A DNA stretch of 20,624 nucleotides from JAEVZK01 sp038202925. GTDB lineage: Bacteria; Armatimonadota; Fimbriimonadia; Fimbriimonadales; Fimbriimonadaceae. The stretch lies in the NCBI GenBank assembly GCA_038202925.1, contig JBBREM010000040.1, forward strand, positions 1 to 20,624, read 5' to 3'. Shown here in pieces: positions 1 to 5,908 of this stretch (its first letter is position 1; every line of letters begins with the position of its first letter). Below the pieces are notes generated by a model that had not been told where the DNA came from, did no database searches, and saw only the letters and a list, made by a program, of their open reading frames with translations. Made by a program: the position numbers and the translations under genes.

Positions 1-118
1 AAAGTGAGTTTGCGAACTGAAAGGATCTACTTGTACAGACCTCAAGCAAGCAAACAAGCGGCTCCAGTGTCAGATCCTTCCACTCGCGTTCGTCCCTCAC
101 GCAGTTCCAGGATGACAA
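1..118. repeat. Imperfect palindromic intergenic repeat, left arm cut by window edge
   Basis: The plus strand at 12-30 and the minus strand at 87-69 carry related sequences with a shared 8-base core (AAGGATCT at 21-28, its complement at 72-79), so the region can fold back on itself. Reading the minus strand from 118, a 17-base block TTGTCATCCTGGAACTG (118-102) and a 10-base block CTGGAGCCGC (67-58) recur on the plus strand at 12105-12155. This marks a dispersed repeat family rather than chance. It resembles the widespread GTCATCCTGAGCGAAG-type intergenic repeat of many bacterial genomes; that link is from memory of the motif only. Confidence 0.6.
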
Positions 119-132
119 CGACGCCCAAACCC

Positions 133-174
133 AATACCCAACACCCAATATCCAATACCCAATACCCAATACCC
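133..174. repeat. Heptamer tandem repeat, six AATACCC-type units
   Basis: Six consecutive 7-base units run through this block: AATACCC (133), AACACCC (140), AATATCC (147), then three exact AATACCC units (154, 161, 168). A shortened AAACCC precedes the block. It stops two bases before the lpdA stop codon complement at 177. The layout is like the short tandemly repeated repetitive (STRR) heptamers described from cyanobacteria, although the unit and organism differ. Copy number probably varies by slippage. No function can be read from the sequence. Confidence 0.85.
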
Positions 175-176
175 GA

Positions 177-1652
177 TCACAGCTTATGTATCGCATGCCC
201 CGCGGCATCCTCGTAAGCCTCGAGCAGGACCTCCGATAGCGTTGGATGTGCGTGGATGGTCTCCGCCATCGCCTCGATCGTCGCCTCCAGCTTGATCGCC
301 GTCACCCCCGCTGCGATCATATCGGTTACGTGCGGGCCGATCATGTGCATGCCGAGCACCTCGCCGTACTTCTTCTCCGCCACGATCTTCACGAAGCCGT
401 CTTGCTCGGCGATCGCCATTGGCTTGCCGAAGGGCCGGAAGTTCGCCCGCCCGATCACCACATCATAGCCAGCGTCGCGCGCCTCTTTCTCCGTCATGCC
501 CACCGAGGCCACCTCGGGGATCGTGTACACGCAGTTCGGCACCGCCTTGTACTCCATCTTCCGCTTCTCGCCGCGCACGATGTTCGTCACCGCGAAGGTG
601 CCCTCCATCGAGGCCACGTGCGCGAGCTGGATCCGCCCGGTCACGTCGCCGATCGCGTAGATGTTGTCCACGTCCGTCACGAGCGTGTCGTCCTTCACCT
701 GCACGCCGCGCTTGTGGAGCTTCACCCCGATCTTCTCGAGGTTCATGTTGTCGGTCATCGCCTTGCGGCCCACGCCGAGCAGTACGACTTCCACATCGAT
801 CTGCTCCTGCTTGCCGTCGGTGGTCACAAAGCATCGCCAGCCCTTGCCCTTGCGTTCGACTTTATCGAGGCTTGAGCTGGTCTTGATCTTCACGCCCTGC
901 CGGCCCATCAGCTTGCTCAGTTCGTTGCCGAGATCGTCGTCCATCATCGGGATCAGCCGCGGCATCATCTCGACCAGCGTCACCTCACTGCCCAGCCCGT
1001 TGAACACGTAGCTGAACTCGCAGCCCACCGCGCCGCCGCCCAAGATCAGCATAGTTTTCGGCACGAACGGAGCCGTCACCGCGTCGTCCGAAGTCCACAC
1101 ATTCTCGTCGCGCCCGCCCTCGAGCCCCGGCACCTTGATGTGGATCACCGCCGAGCCCATCGCGAGCACGAAGTTCTTCCCGCGCAGGGTCTCCACCGAG
1201 CCGTCCGCCTTCTTGACTTCGAGGGTGTTCTTGTCCTTGAACGAGGCAAACCCCTCCACGTGCCGAATCCCGTTCTTCTTGAAGAGCATCCCCACGCCGC
1301 CGCGCTGGGTGGTTACAATCTTGTCTTTGCGAGCGATGAAGGCAGCGAAGTCGATACTCGCCAACTCCCCCCCCGCTCCGGGAGGGGTTGGGGGAGGGTT
1401 AGCTTGCTTGGATTGAGCGCCTCCGACAACAACCGCCAGCTTGTCGGCGTGCTGCACCGCCTGCAAGCGCTCGACGCTTCCGATCATCGCTTTCGAGGGG
1501 ATGCAGCCCCAGTTGAGGCACGTGCCGCCGAGAAACTCCTTCTCCACGCAGATCACTTTCGCGCCCAGTTGAGCCGCGCGGATCGCCGCGACATAACCCC
1601 CCGGCCCCGCCCCGATCACGATTACGTCGGCATCGAAATTGTCACTCGCCAT
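177..1652 (-). CDS. lpdA: Dihydrolipoamide dehydrogenase (E3)
   Basis: Flavoprotein that reoxidises dihydrolipoamide of 2-oxoacid dehydrogenase or glycine cleavage complexes with NAD+, in the cytoplasm. From the chosen start it has 491 residues. Visible are the FAD-binding GAGPGG (14-19), the redox disulfide motif GGTCLNWGCIPSK (C45, C50), a second Rossmann motif LGGGAVG for NAD, the YAIGDV segment and the C-terminal HAHPTLSE with the catalytic His-Glu pair. The start at 1652 gives the family's normal N-terminus. A GGAGG lies 14 bases upstream, which is far. In-frame ATGs at 1757 and 1775 would add 35 or 41 residues, and a TAGAAT box lies just upstream of 1775, so a longer leaderless form is possible. 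Residues about 81-99 are an extra proline/glycine-rich insert from a repeat. No dehydrogenase E1/E2 genes are adjacent. Confidence 0.93.
   Translation of the reverse strand: MASDNFDADVIVIGAGPGGYVAAIRAAQLGAKVICVEKEFLGGTCLNWGCIPSKAMIGSVERLQAVQHADKLAVVVGGAQSKQANPPPTPPGAGGELASIDFAAFIARKDKIVTTQRGGVGMLFKKNGIRHVEGFASFKDKNTLEVKKADGSVETLRGKNFVLAMGSAVIHIKVPGLEGGRDENVWTSDDAVTAPFVPKTMLILGGGAVGCEFSYVFNGLGSEVTLVEMMPRLIPMMDDDLGNELSKLMGRQGVKIKTSSSLDKVERKGKGWRCFVTTDGKQEQIDVEVVLLGVGRKAMTDNMNLEKIGVKLHKRGVQVKDDTLVTDVDNIYAIGDVTGRIQLAHVASMEGTFAVTNIVRGEKRKMEYKAVPNCVYTIPEVASVGMTEKEARDAGYDVVIGRANFRPFGKPMAIAEQDGFVKIVAEKKYGEVLGMHMIGPHVTDMIAAGVTAIKLEATIEAMAETIHAHPTLSEVLLEAYEDAAGHAIHKL
1356..1412 (-). repeat. G/C palindromic element inserted in frame in lpdA
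   Basis: The coding strand here specifies about 19 residues including NPPPTPPGAGG, absent from the usual alignment between the first helical region and the segment DFAAFIARKDK. At DNA level 1365-1397 is almost pure C then G runs: CTCCCCC pairs with GGGGGAG, with an inner CTCC/GGAG fold. The reading frame and the enzyme's motifs on both sides are intact. It looks like an in-frame repeat insertion in a surface loop, comparable in kind to Rickettsia palindromic elements. Confidence 0.6.
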
Positions 1653-2026
1653 AAGCTGCTCTTGTTCCTCCGGAGTCCCCATTCCCTTCAGCTCTTTCAC
1701 AAGCGACTCAACCGCCAGAGAAGAAGCCACCGCCGGCCCGTTCGAGGCCACATTCATTTGCGAGTTTCGGGGCATGGGAGCAAATAATTCTACCGCCCGG
1801 GGGCAGATGTAACCTTCGGCTGATTTAGACCTATGGGTGAGTCGGACAAGCCGCCCGACTGGGGAGTCACTGCCTCCACCCCATCCGATCATTGAGCTCG
1901 GACCCTAGTCTCGGCCTATCCCGTCCCTTATAATCCCTGCAATGGCCGCACCTGCTCGTGCTTCGCGCCAAGCTCAAGCAATTCGGCTCTTCCGACAATT
2001 GATCGATGCAGGTATATAAGGAGCCT
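1653..2026. other. Divergent intergenic region, lpdA / restriction-like gene
   Basis: About 370 bases between divergent starts. On the minus side it contains the possible N-terminal extension of LpdA (1653-1775) and a TAGAAT box (about 1784-1789, minus strand). On the plus side TATATAAGGAG (2013-2023) could serve either as a -10 element or as a ribosome site for the gene at 2027. No convincing additional gene; short ORFs on both strands lack family features. Confidence 0.5.
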
Positions 2027-3136
2027 ATGCGCGACCAAATTGCAACGGCAATAGCTGAAGCACTCCAAGCCTCGAGGCCCGCGCCGTCCAATGAGCAAGA
2101 GACCTGCTTTCGGGTGATCGATCCACTGCTTCGCTCGATGGGTTACGGATACCAGGACATCAAAGTCCAAGACCGGGATAAAGCAAAAGAGAAACCTGAC
2201 TATTCGATACTTCCAGACGCACCTGATCACACGTGGTTTCTAGAGGCTAAAGCGTGGAGCGTCACCCTCGCAGATGAGCACGCCATTCAGGCAGTCAACT
2301 ATGCGAACACTCAAGGAAAGCGGTGGGTAGTCCTCAGCAACGGACGTGAGTGGCGCTTGTACGACAACCATATTTTGGGAACAGTTGACGTGAAGCTTGC
2401 CTGTATCTCAAAACTTGGGGATGAAGCATTTGGCGCCTTTTTAGAGTCACTTTCGAAGCTCTCAATTCAGCAACAAAAGCTTGAGGACTTCGTCCGCAAC
2501 GAGCGACTTTACACGTGCCTATCAAGTCAAATTACTCGATCTGACAGCGACGTCATCAAAGCAATTGTAAAAGCGCTGAGATCGGTTCCGGGCCTATCAA
2601 CGGTCGGTGCTTCGGACGTGGTCGGCTTCTGGCGGGATTACGCTTCGGTACCGACACCCATTAGCTCGGCAGGGGAGATCCCGTCCATTTACCCGTCCGA
2701 GTGCGCGGACGGCGAAGCTGCAGTCGCTCCCAACGCGTTCGGCGACTCGCCGTTGTCCTACTCGCTCGGGAGCCGGAGTTCAGTGGACATAACGGGCACC
2801 AAAATAAAATCGCTCGTGATGCCGGACGGGAGCGTGTTGCCGGTGCCGAGGTGGAATCAACTGATCGTTCACGCCGCCCTGTTGGCACTCAAGCAAGACG
2901 AAATGCCGACATTGCCGTTCTTTATGAGTGCCAAGGCGAAGTCGCCGTTGGTCGCTAGGTCAGGGTCGCCCGAAAGTAAGCGCATGCGCGAGCCAATGAC
3001 TTTGCCTGCACCGCACGGGGAATTAGTGGTAGAGAGCCACTTCAGTGCGTATGACCTGCAGAGAGCCTCAGCTACCTTGCTGCGCGCAGCCGGCATCGAT
3101 CCTGCTACGCTCCAGATCGTAATTGACAGCTCATAA
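2027..3136 (+). CDS. Orphan protein with HsdR N-terminal-like nuclease domain
   Basis: The N-terminal 120 residues match the pattern of the type I restriction HsdR-N fold, a PD-(D/E)XK nuclease. E25 lies in the first helix, D58 in KPDYSI, E73-A-K75 in FLEAKAW, and QAVNYANTQGKRW then VVLSNGREWRLYD gives the usual Q-x3-Y and LTNG-like strand. No helicase, methylase or specificity motifs follow, and no hsdM or hsdS is nearby. A variable linker (about 195-275) leads to a C-terminal module starting DITGTKIKSL and continuing VPRWNQLIVHAALLAL, which I do not recognise with confidence. The protein is 369 residues from the ATG at 2027; AAGGAG ends three bases before it. An ATG at 2006 would add seven residues. 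The gene has less G/C bias than its neighbours, consistent with transfer. Role unknown; a defence or DNA-repair nuclease is an inference. Confidence 0.75.
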   Translation: MRDQIATAIAEALQASRPAPSNEQETCFRVIDPLLRSMGYGYQDIKVQDRDKAKEKPDYSILPDAPDHTWFLEAKAWSVTLADEHAIQAVNYANTQGKRWVVLSNGREWRLYDNHILGTVDVKLACISKLGDEAFGAFLESLSKLSIQQQKLEDFVRNERLYTCLSSQITRSDSDVIKAIVKALRSVPGLSTVGASDVVGFWRDYASVPTPISSAGEIPSIYPSECADGEAAVAPNAFGDSPLSYSLGSRSSVDITGTKIKSLVMPDGSVLPVPRWNQLIVHAALLALKQDEMPTLPFFMSAKAKSPLVARSGSPESKRMREPMTLPAPHGELVVESHFSAYDLQRASATLLRAAGIDPATLQIVIDSS

Positions 3137-3204
3137 TTTTCGACTAACTCTTCCGAAACTTGCGCGACTTCGCCCTCGCCGGAGAATTGCCAAATGCTCT
3201 GCAT

Positions 3205-3475
3205 TTTGATACCCCGCCACGCCCCGTGGCGAGAGGTTGAACCACACGCCACCTGGGGTGGTGGGGCATCGAATGCTGTCCTCGATCGGCTGGGAGTACG
3301 CGAGCCCGACCTGCTCTTCGAACGCTGACGCCAAGAGATTGATCGAGGCATGGGGTCCACCAAATTCTACCGGCTGAGGGAAGCTGGCGTCTCTTGCCGG
3401 AGCTGAAGCGCCGCGCCAAGTCCGCGCGGCGGCACCGGGACGTAGCCACATGACGCGGCGTGGCGGGGCATCGAA
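3205..3475. repeat. Three copies of a 19-base motif, one inverted
   Basis: GGCGTGGCGGGGCATCGAA at 3457-3475 is repeated as GGGGTGGTGGGGCATCGAA at 3255-3273 (three differences) and, inverted, at 3205-3223, where the complement reads GGCGTGGCGGGGTATCAAA (two differences). The inverted copy can pair with either of the other two, giving a local hairpin of about 70 bases (3205-3273) or a 270-base element with inverted ends (3205-3475). This may be a non-autonomous mobile repeat or a structured element. Confidence 0.7.
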
Positions 3476-3477
3476 GC

Positions 3478-3499
3478 TGCAAAGTATGGCCACTTTGCA
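3478..3499. repeat. Perfect inverted repeat TGCAAAGT/ACTTTGCA
   Basis: TGCAAAGT (3478-3485) and ACTTTGCA (3492-3499) are perfect complements around a six-base loop, directly after the third repeat copy and about 80 bases upstream of the -10 box of the PEP-CTERM gene. There is no T-tract, so it is not an intrinsic terminator. It could be an operator or part of the repeat element. Confidence 0.5.
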
Positions 3500-3579
3500 C
3501 GGCCCCCGTCCAATTACCAGGTTTCGCATGGGCGTGCGCGTCAAGGGCGAACTGATCGCATTGCGATATTGAGTCGGTG

Positions 3580-3585
3580 TAAAAT
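3580..3585 (+). promoter_or_regulatory. Putative -10 box for the PEP-CTERM gene
   Basis: TAAAAT matches the sigma-70 -10 consensus at five of six positions. No good -35 lies 16-18 bases upstream; TTGCGA at 3561-3566 is too close (13-14 bases). Initiation near 3592 would give a leader of about 100 bases. Confidence 0.4.
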
Positions 3586-3603
3586 ACAGAGTGACCCCTC
3601 GAG

Positions 3604-3634
3604 CCGGGCGAAGCGCGAATTGGCGCTTGTCCGG
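3604..3634 (+). promoter_or_regulatory. Hairpin in the leader of the PEP-CTERM gene
   Basis: AAGCGC (3611-3616) pairs with GCGCTT (3623-3628), and CCGG (3604-3607) with CCGG (3631-3634), forming a long imperfect stem in the presumed leader about 60 bases before the start codon. It may stabilise the transcript or control translation. It has no T-tract and fits no riboswitch class I know. Confidence 0.35.
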
Positions 3635-3693
3635 CGTAGAGCGGAAAGTCTTCTCTGCGAACGCTAGCTCGCAGGAAGTTGGAGAGGAAAATT

Positions 3694-4476
3694 ATGATGT
3701 CCCCGTTTCGCTCGCCCGCGCCCGTTGTGATCAAGTCCTTGACCGCGGCTGCCGCCCTCGCACTCTTCGCCGGATTGCCGATGAAGGCTTCCGCCCTCGA
3801 TTTCAACTTCGAGACGCCGCCAACGCCCGGTCAGTACGACCTGTACGACACCGCCAACTGGTCGACCGATCAAGCTCGGAGCGGCACCCATTCGATTCAA
3901 CTCCCCATGACGACGGATGCCGATCAGCCGCTCATCCGGTTCATCCCAGGCGGCACCCTCGGCACCACCGAAGGCTCGTTCTATGCCTACGTGCCAACTG
4001 GGTCGGGCAACTTGCTTCCGTACATGTACTTCGGCGTCGACACGAATCAGAACGGGATCTGGGATCCGGGCACGACGGGCGACTCGCTGATCATCGCATT
4101 CAACGGCGGCGCGATCCCCAACACCTTCAGCCACGATACATGGGTTCAGAGCGGCTTGAGCGGCTTGACCAACGTGCACATCGACCCGAGCTCGAACCGA
4201 GGCAATCTTGGACCCATGGAGTATTCCTCCACGGGCACGCAGGACACCCTCAATAGCCTCCGCGTGCGGAGCGTCAACGGTGGCGCGACGACCTGGGGCG
4301 ATCTGGGCATCATGCGCGTTTATATCAACGGCAATCACTACGGCGGCCCTCAAGCTCCGTACAATTCATATGTGGATGACGTTCATATCGCCGCCGTTCC
4401 GGAGCCTGCTTCGATGGTTGCGCTCGCGCTTGGCGGATTGGCGCTGATTCGCCGTCGCCGCTCGGCTAAGGCCTAA
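3694..4476 (+). CDS. PEP-CTERM sorting-domain secreted protein
   Basis: A 260-residue exported protein. It has an N-terminal signal peptide (basic start, hydrophobic AAAALALFAGLP, cleavage near KASA-LDF at about 34) and a C-terminal sorting tail at residues 235-260. The tail has the VPEPAS motif, a hydrophobic helix (MVALALGGLALI) and a final RRRR cluster. Such tails are recognised by exosortases; no exosortase gene is in the window. The body is beta-rich, with FNFET, SGTHSIQL, SFYAYV and FGVDTNQNGIWD segments that suggest a jelly-roll, lectin-like surface domain, but no catalytic site is evident. ATG 3694 is chosen because GGAGAGG (3681-3687) sits six bases upstream; a TTG at 3679 would run through that site. 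The gene stands alone, with its own -10 box and a strong terminator. Confidence 0.9.
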   Translation: MMSPFRSPAPVVIKSLTAAAALALFAGLPMKASALDFNFETPPTPGQYDLYDTANWSTDQARSGTHSIQLPMTTDADQPLIRFIPGGTLGTTEGSFYAYVPTGSGNLLPYMYFGVDTNQNGIWDPGTTGDSLIIAFNGGAIPNTFSHDTWVQSGLSGLTNVHIDPSSNRGNLGPMEYSSTGTQDTLNSLRVRSVNGGATTWGDLGIMRVYINGNHYGGPQAPYNSYVDDVHIAAVPEPASMVALALGGLALIRRRRSAKA

Positions 4477-4496
4477 CCTTCGGTTTTTCCATGGAA

Positions 4497-4525
4497 AGCG
4501 CGGCCAACTCGGCCGCGCTTTTTTT
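4497..4525 (+). terminator. Intrinsic terminator after the PEP-CTERM gene
   Basis: AGCGCGGCC (4497-4505), loop AACTC, and GGCCGCGCT (4511-4519) form a perfect nine-base-pair stem followed by a T run to 4525. It begins 20 bases after the stop codon and is the clearest intrinsic terminator in the window. Confidence 0.93.
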
Positions 4526-4533
4526 CGCAAACC

Positions 4534-4632
4534 TTGCGCCGGCGCATCATCCTGCAGCACGGCGGCCACATCAGGGCAGAATCCGCCCCCGGCGAGGGGA
4601 CGACTATGCGGATCAAGCTCGCAGCCGCGAGC
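4534..4632 (+). pseudogene. Remnant of a histidine kinase C-terminus
   Basis: The plus strand encodes RRRIILQHGGHIRAES, then APGEGTTMRIKLAA. This is the usual end of a sensor histidine kinase ATPase domain, where the last helix (AKRIVELHGG) leads into the G2-box strand (ESEPGKGTTF) and a final strand. Everything upstream (HisKA, N, D/F and G1 boxes) is missing: the homology starts about ten bases after the T-tract of the preceding terminator. No stop follows the last strand at the usual place, and the frame runs on antisense to the permease gene. It is best read as a deletion remnant of a two-component gene. The identification rests on a short motif. Confidence 0.6.
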
Positions 4633-4668
4633 TCGTCGAGCGCGAGGCGCTGGTTCTCTAGAGGATCC

Positions 4669-5439
4669 TCATTTCAGCGCCTTCTTGAACGAAGCCAAGG
4701 TGAGCGAGACCATCACCACGAACATCACCGCCGCCACCAGAAAGCCCTGCCAGATCGCGCTGCTTCCCCAGCCGTAAAGGACCAGCCCTCGAACGCCCTC
4801 GATGATGTAGGTCACCGGGTTGTAGCTCGCCAGGAGCGCGAAAGTTGGCGGTAACACTTGCTTGGGCGCAGCTGCCGTCGTCACGTTCAAAAACGGAAAG
4901 ACGAGAATGAACATCGACTGGACAAGGCGGGCGTTCTGCGTGCGAAGCGCGGCCATCATGCCGATGCAACTCCACGCCATTGCAAAGAGGATGAGCATCC
5001 CGAACATCGTGATCGTGCCCAAGACGCCGGTGTTAATGTGGATGCCGAAGGCTAGAAGCAGCACCAGGACGATCAGCCCCTGCATCACCGACTGCACGGC
5101 GACCTCCGTCAGCCTGCCGAGCACAATCGCCATTCGGCTGATGGGCATGATGAGCATCTTCTTGAAGTAGCCGTTCGAAATGTCCTGCACCAGCTCGATG
5201 CCGGCGTTACCCGCTGAGAAGAAGATCGCGGTGAAGATGGCGATCGGCGCGATGAACTGCTGGTAGCTGATGCCCTTGAACGCAGGATCTCGCGCGAACG
5301 CCTGGAGCGACTGCGAGTTCACGATGAAGAAGAAGATCGGAATGAAGAGGCTCGGGATCAGCGCCATCACCGGCCGCCATATCTGCTTGATGCTGCGGAT
5401 CGAGAGGTAGTACCAGTCGTTGAAAAAGGTGGTGCTCAT
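4669..5439 (-). CDS. ABC-2 type exporter permease
   Basis: A 256-residue integral membrane protein with about six predicted helices, for example PVMALIPSLFIPIFFFIV, FIAPIAIFTAIFFSAG, GLIVLVLLLAFGI, a helix around FGMLILFAMAW, FILVFPFLNVTTAAA and GFLVAAVMFVVMVSLTLA. The cytoplasmic segment DISNGYFKKMLIMPISRMAIVLGR is characteristic of ABC-2 (DrrB/NodJ-like) permeases and contacts the ATPase. The segment PPTFALLASYNPVTYIIEGVR before the last helix is also typical. It should pair with the ATPase at 5909-6700. The ATG lies six bases after the stop of the broken hicA, so the permease is at the end of an operon that now includes a toxin-antitoxin remnant. The substrate (drug, lipid or polysaccharide) cannot be told. 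Confidence 0.9.
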   Translation of the reverse strand: MSTTFFNDWYYLSIRSIKQIWRPVMALIPSLFIPIFFFIVNSQSLQAFARDPAFKGISYQQFIAPIAIFTAIFFSAGNAGIELVQDISNGYFKKMLIMPISRMAIVLGRLTEVAVQSVMQGLIVLVLLLAFGIHINTGVLGTITMFGMLILFAMAWSCIGMMAALRTQNARLVQSMFILVFPFLNVTTAAAPKQVLPPTFALLASYNPVTYIIEGVRGLVLYGWGSSAIWQGFLVAAVMFVVMVSLTLASFKKALK

Positions 5440-5445
5440 GGTGTT

Positions 5446-5668
5446 CTAGGACTCGAATTCGGCTCGTGGAACTTGCGACTGTCGAATGATGCTGCCGAGG
5501 GTACCAAGCTTGAGCTCCTTGTGATTAGGAATCGGCACAGTGATGGTGGAACCGGGGAGTTGCCGCTGCATCACAATGTGGCTACCGCTCTGACGCCAGT
5601 TCATTGAATCCATTAGCTTTGAGAATGTCGCAACATTCCTTGCCGGATAGGCGCCGGACCCTACCCAA
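5446..5668 (-). pseudogene. hicA: hicA toxin gene with a one-base frameshift
   Basis: HicA is a small mRNA-interferase of the double-stranded RNA-binding fold, inhibited by HicB. The minus strand reads VRRLSGKECCDILKANGFNE from a TTG at 5668. After one extra base near 5599 it continues WRQSGSHIVMQRQLPG, then TITVPIPNHKELKLGTLGSI and IRQSQVPRAEFES. Removing that base restores the GF-x3-RQ-x-GSH motif with the invariant catalytic histidine. As written, the first frame hits TAG within a few codons. The downstream frame has ATGs at about 5611 and 5602 but would lack the LSGKE helix. The start overlaps the hicB stop by eight bases, with GAGG six bases upstream. It may be a decayed toxin or a sequencing error; no homopolymer is present at the site. 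Confidence 0.8.
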
Positions 5669-5888
5669 CTGCGACCTCGACGCTCGTTACGAAAAGGTCT
5701 CCATGCATGCGGTCCGCGATCTCGGACGGGCTGGCATCTTCAAAGAAGAGCGTTAGCGCTTCTTTGAGATTGGCGTGCGCCTCTTCAATCGTCGCCCCCT
5801 GGCTGGCGATATCAAGCTCTGGGCAAAGAGAAACAAACATGTCGCCCTCTCTCTCGATTAGCGCCGTCAATCGTCTTGTCTGGCTCAT
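5661..5888 (-). CDS. hicB: HicB-family antitoxin
   Basis: A 75-residue protein of the UPF0150/HicB fold. RLTALIEREGDMFVSLCPEL, then DIASQGATIEEAHANLKEAL, is the standard partially degraded RNase H-like core (beta strand, turn, ASQG-x-T-x-EEA-x-x-NL-x-EAL). The C-terminal part is short and shows no obvious helix-turn-helix or ribbon-helix-helix, so autoregulation by DNA binding is uncertain. It lies upstream of hicA, the antitoxin-first order found in part of the family, 20 bases after the stop of the ABC ATPase gene and in the same direction. The gene is intact, unlike hicA. Confidence 0.88.
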   Translation of the reverse strand: MSQTRRLTALIEREGDMFVSLCPELDIASQGATIEEAHANLKEALTLFFEDASPSEIADRMHGDLFVTSVEVAVG

Positions 5889-5908
5889 GGGTTCATTATT
5901 GCCGATGC

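Larger units (their letters stand above)
3137..3579. other. Intergenic region rich in inverted repeats
   Basis: No gene is convincing here. Minus-strand ORFs of 137-220 codons cover it but overlap one another in different frames and run through the repeat copies at 3205-3475, so they are probably not genes. The segment instead carries three copies of a 19-base motif, a CGCCACG-CCC-CGTGGCG hairpin (3215-3231) and an 8-base-pair perfect hairpin at 3478-3499. It sits between the restriction-like gene and the promoter of the PEP-CTERM gene. Confidence 0.6.

Noticed and set aside
133..174. CRISPR or telomere-like array
   Set aside because: Units are seven bases with no spacers, in a short tract beside a gene, so neither applies.
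4..216. Short plus-strand ORF containing PKPNTQHPISNTQYPI
   Set aside because: The peptide is only the translation of the heptamer array and overlaps the lpdA end.
3131..3544. 137-codon minus-strand ORF (and overlapping 164- and 220-codon ORFs)
   Set aside because: The frames overlap one another and run through inverted-repeat copies, and no protein motif is visible; more likely repeat DNA.
4657..5520. Cloning-site look-alikes: TCTAGAGGATCC near 4657, GAATTC near 5455 and GGTACC-AAGCTT-GAGCTC near 5500
   Set aside because: The sites fall inside or beside real genes; the last group encodes the conserved HicA segment KELKLGTLGS, and no vector backbone is present.
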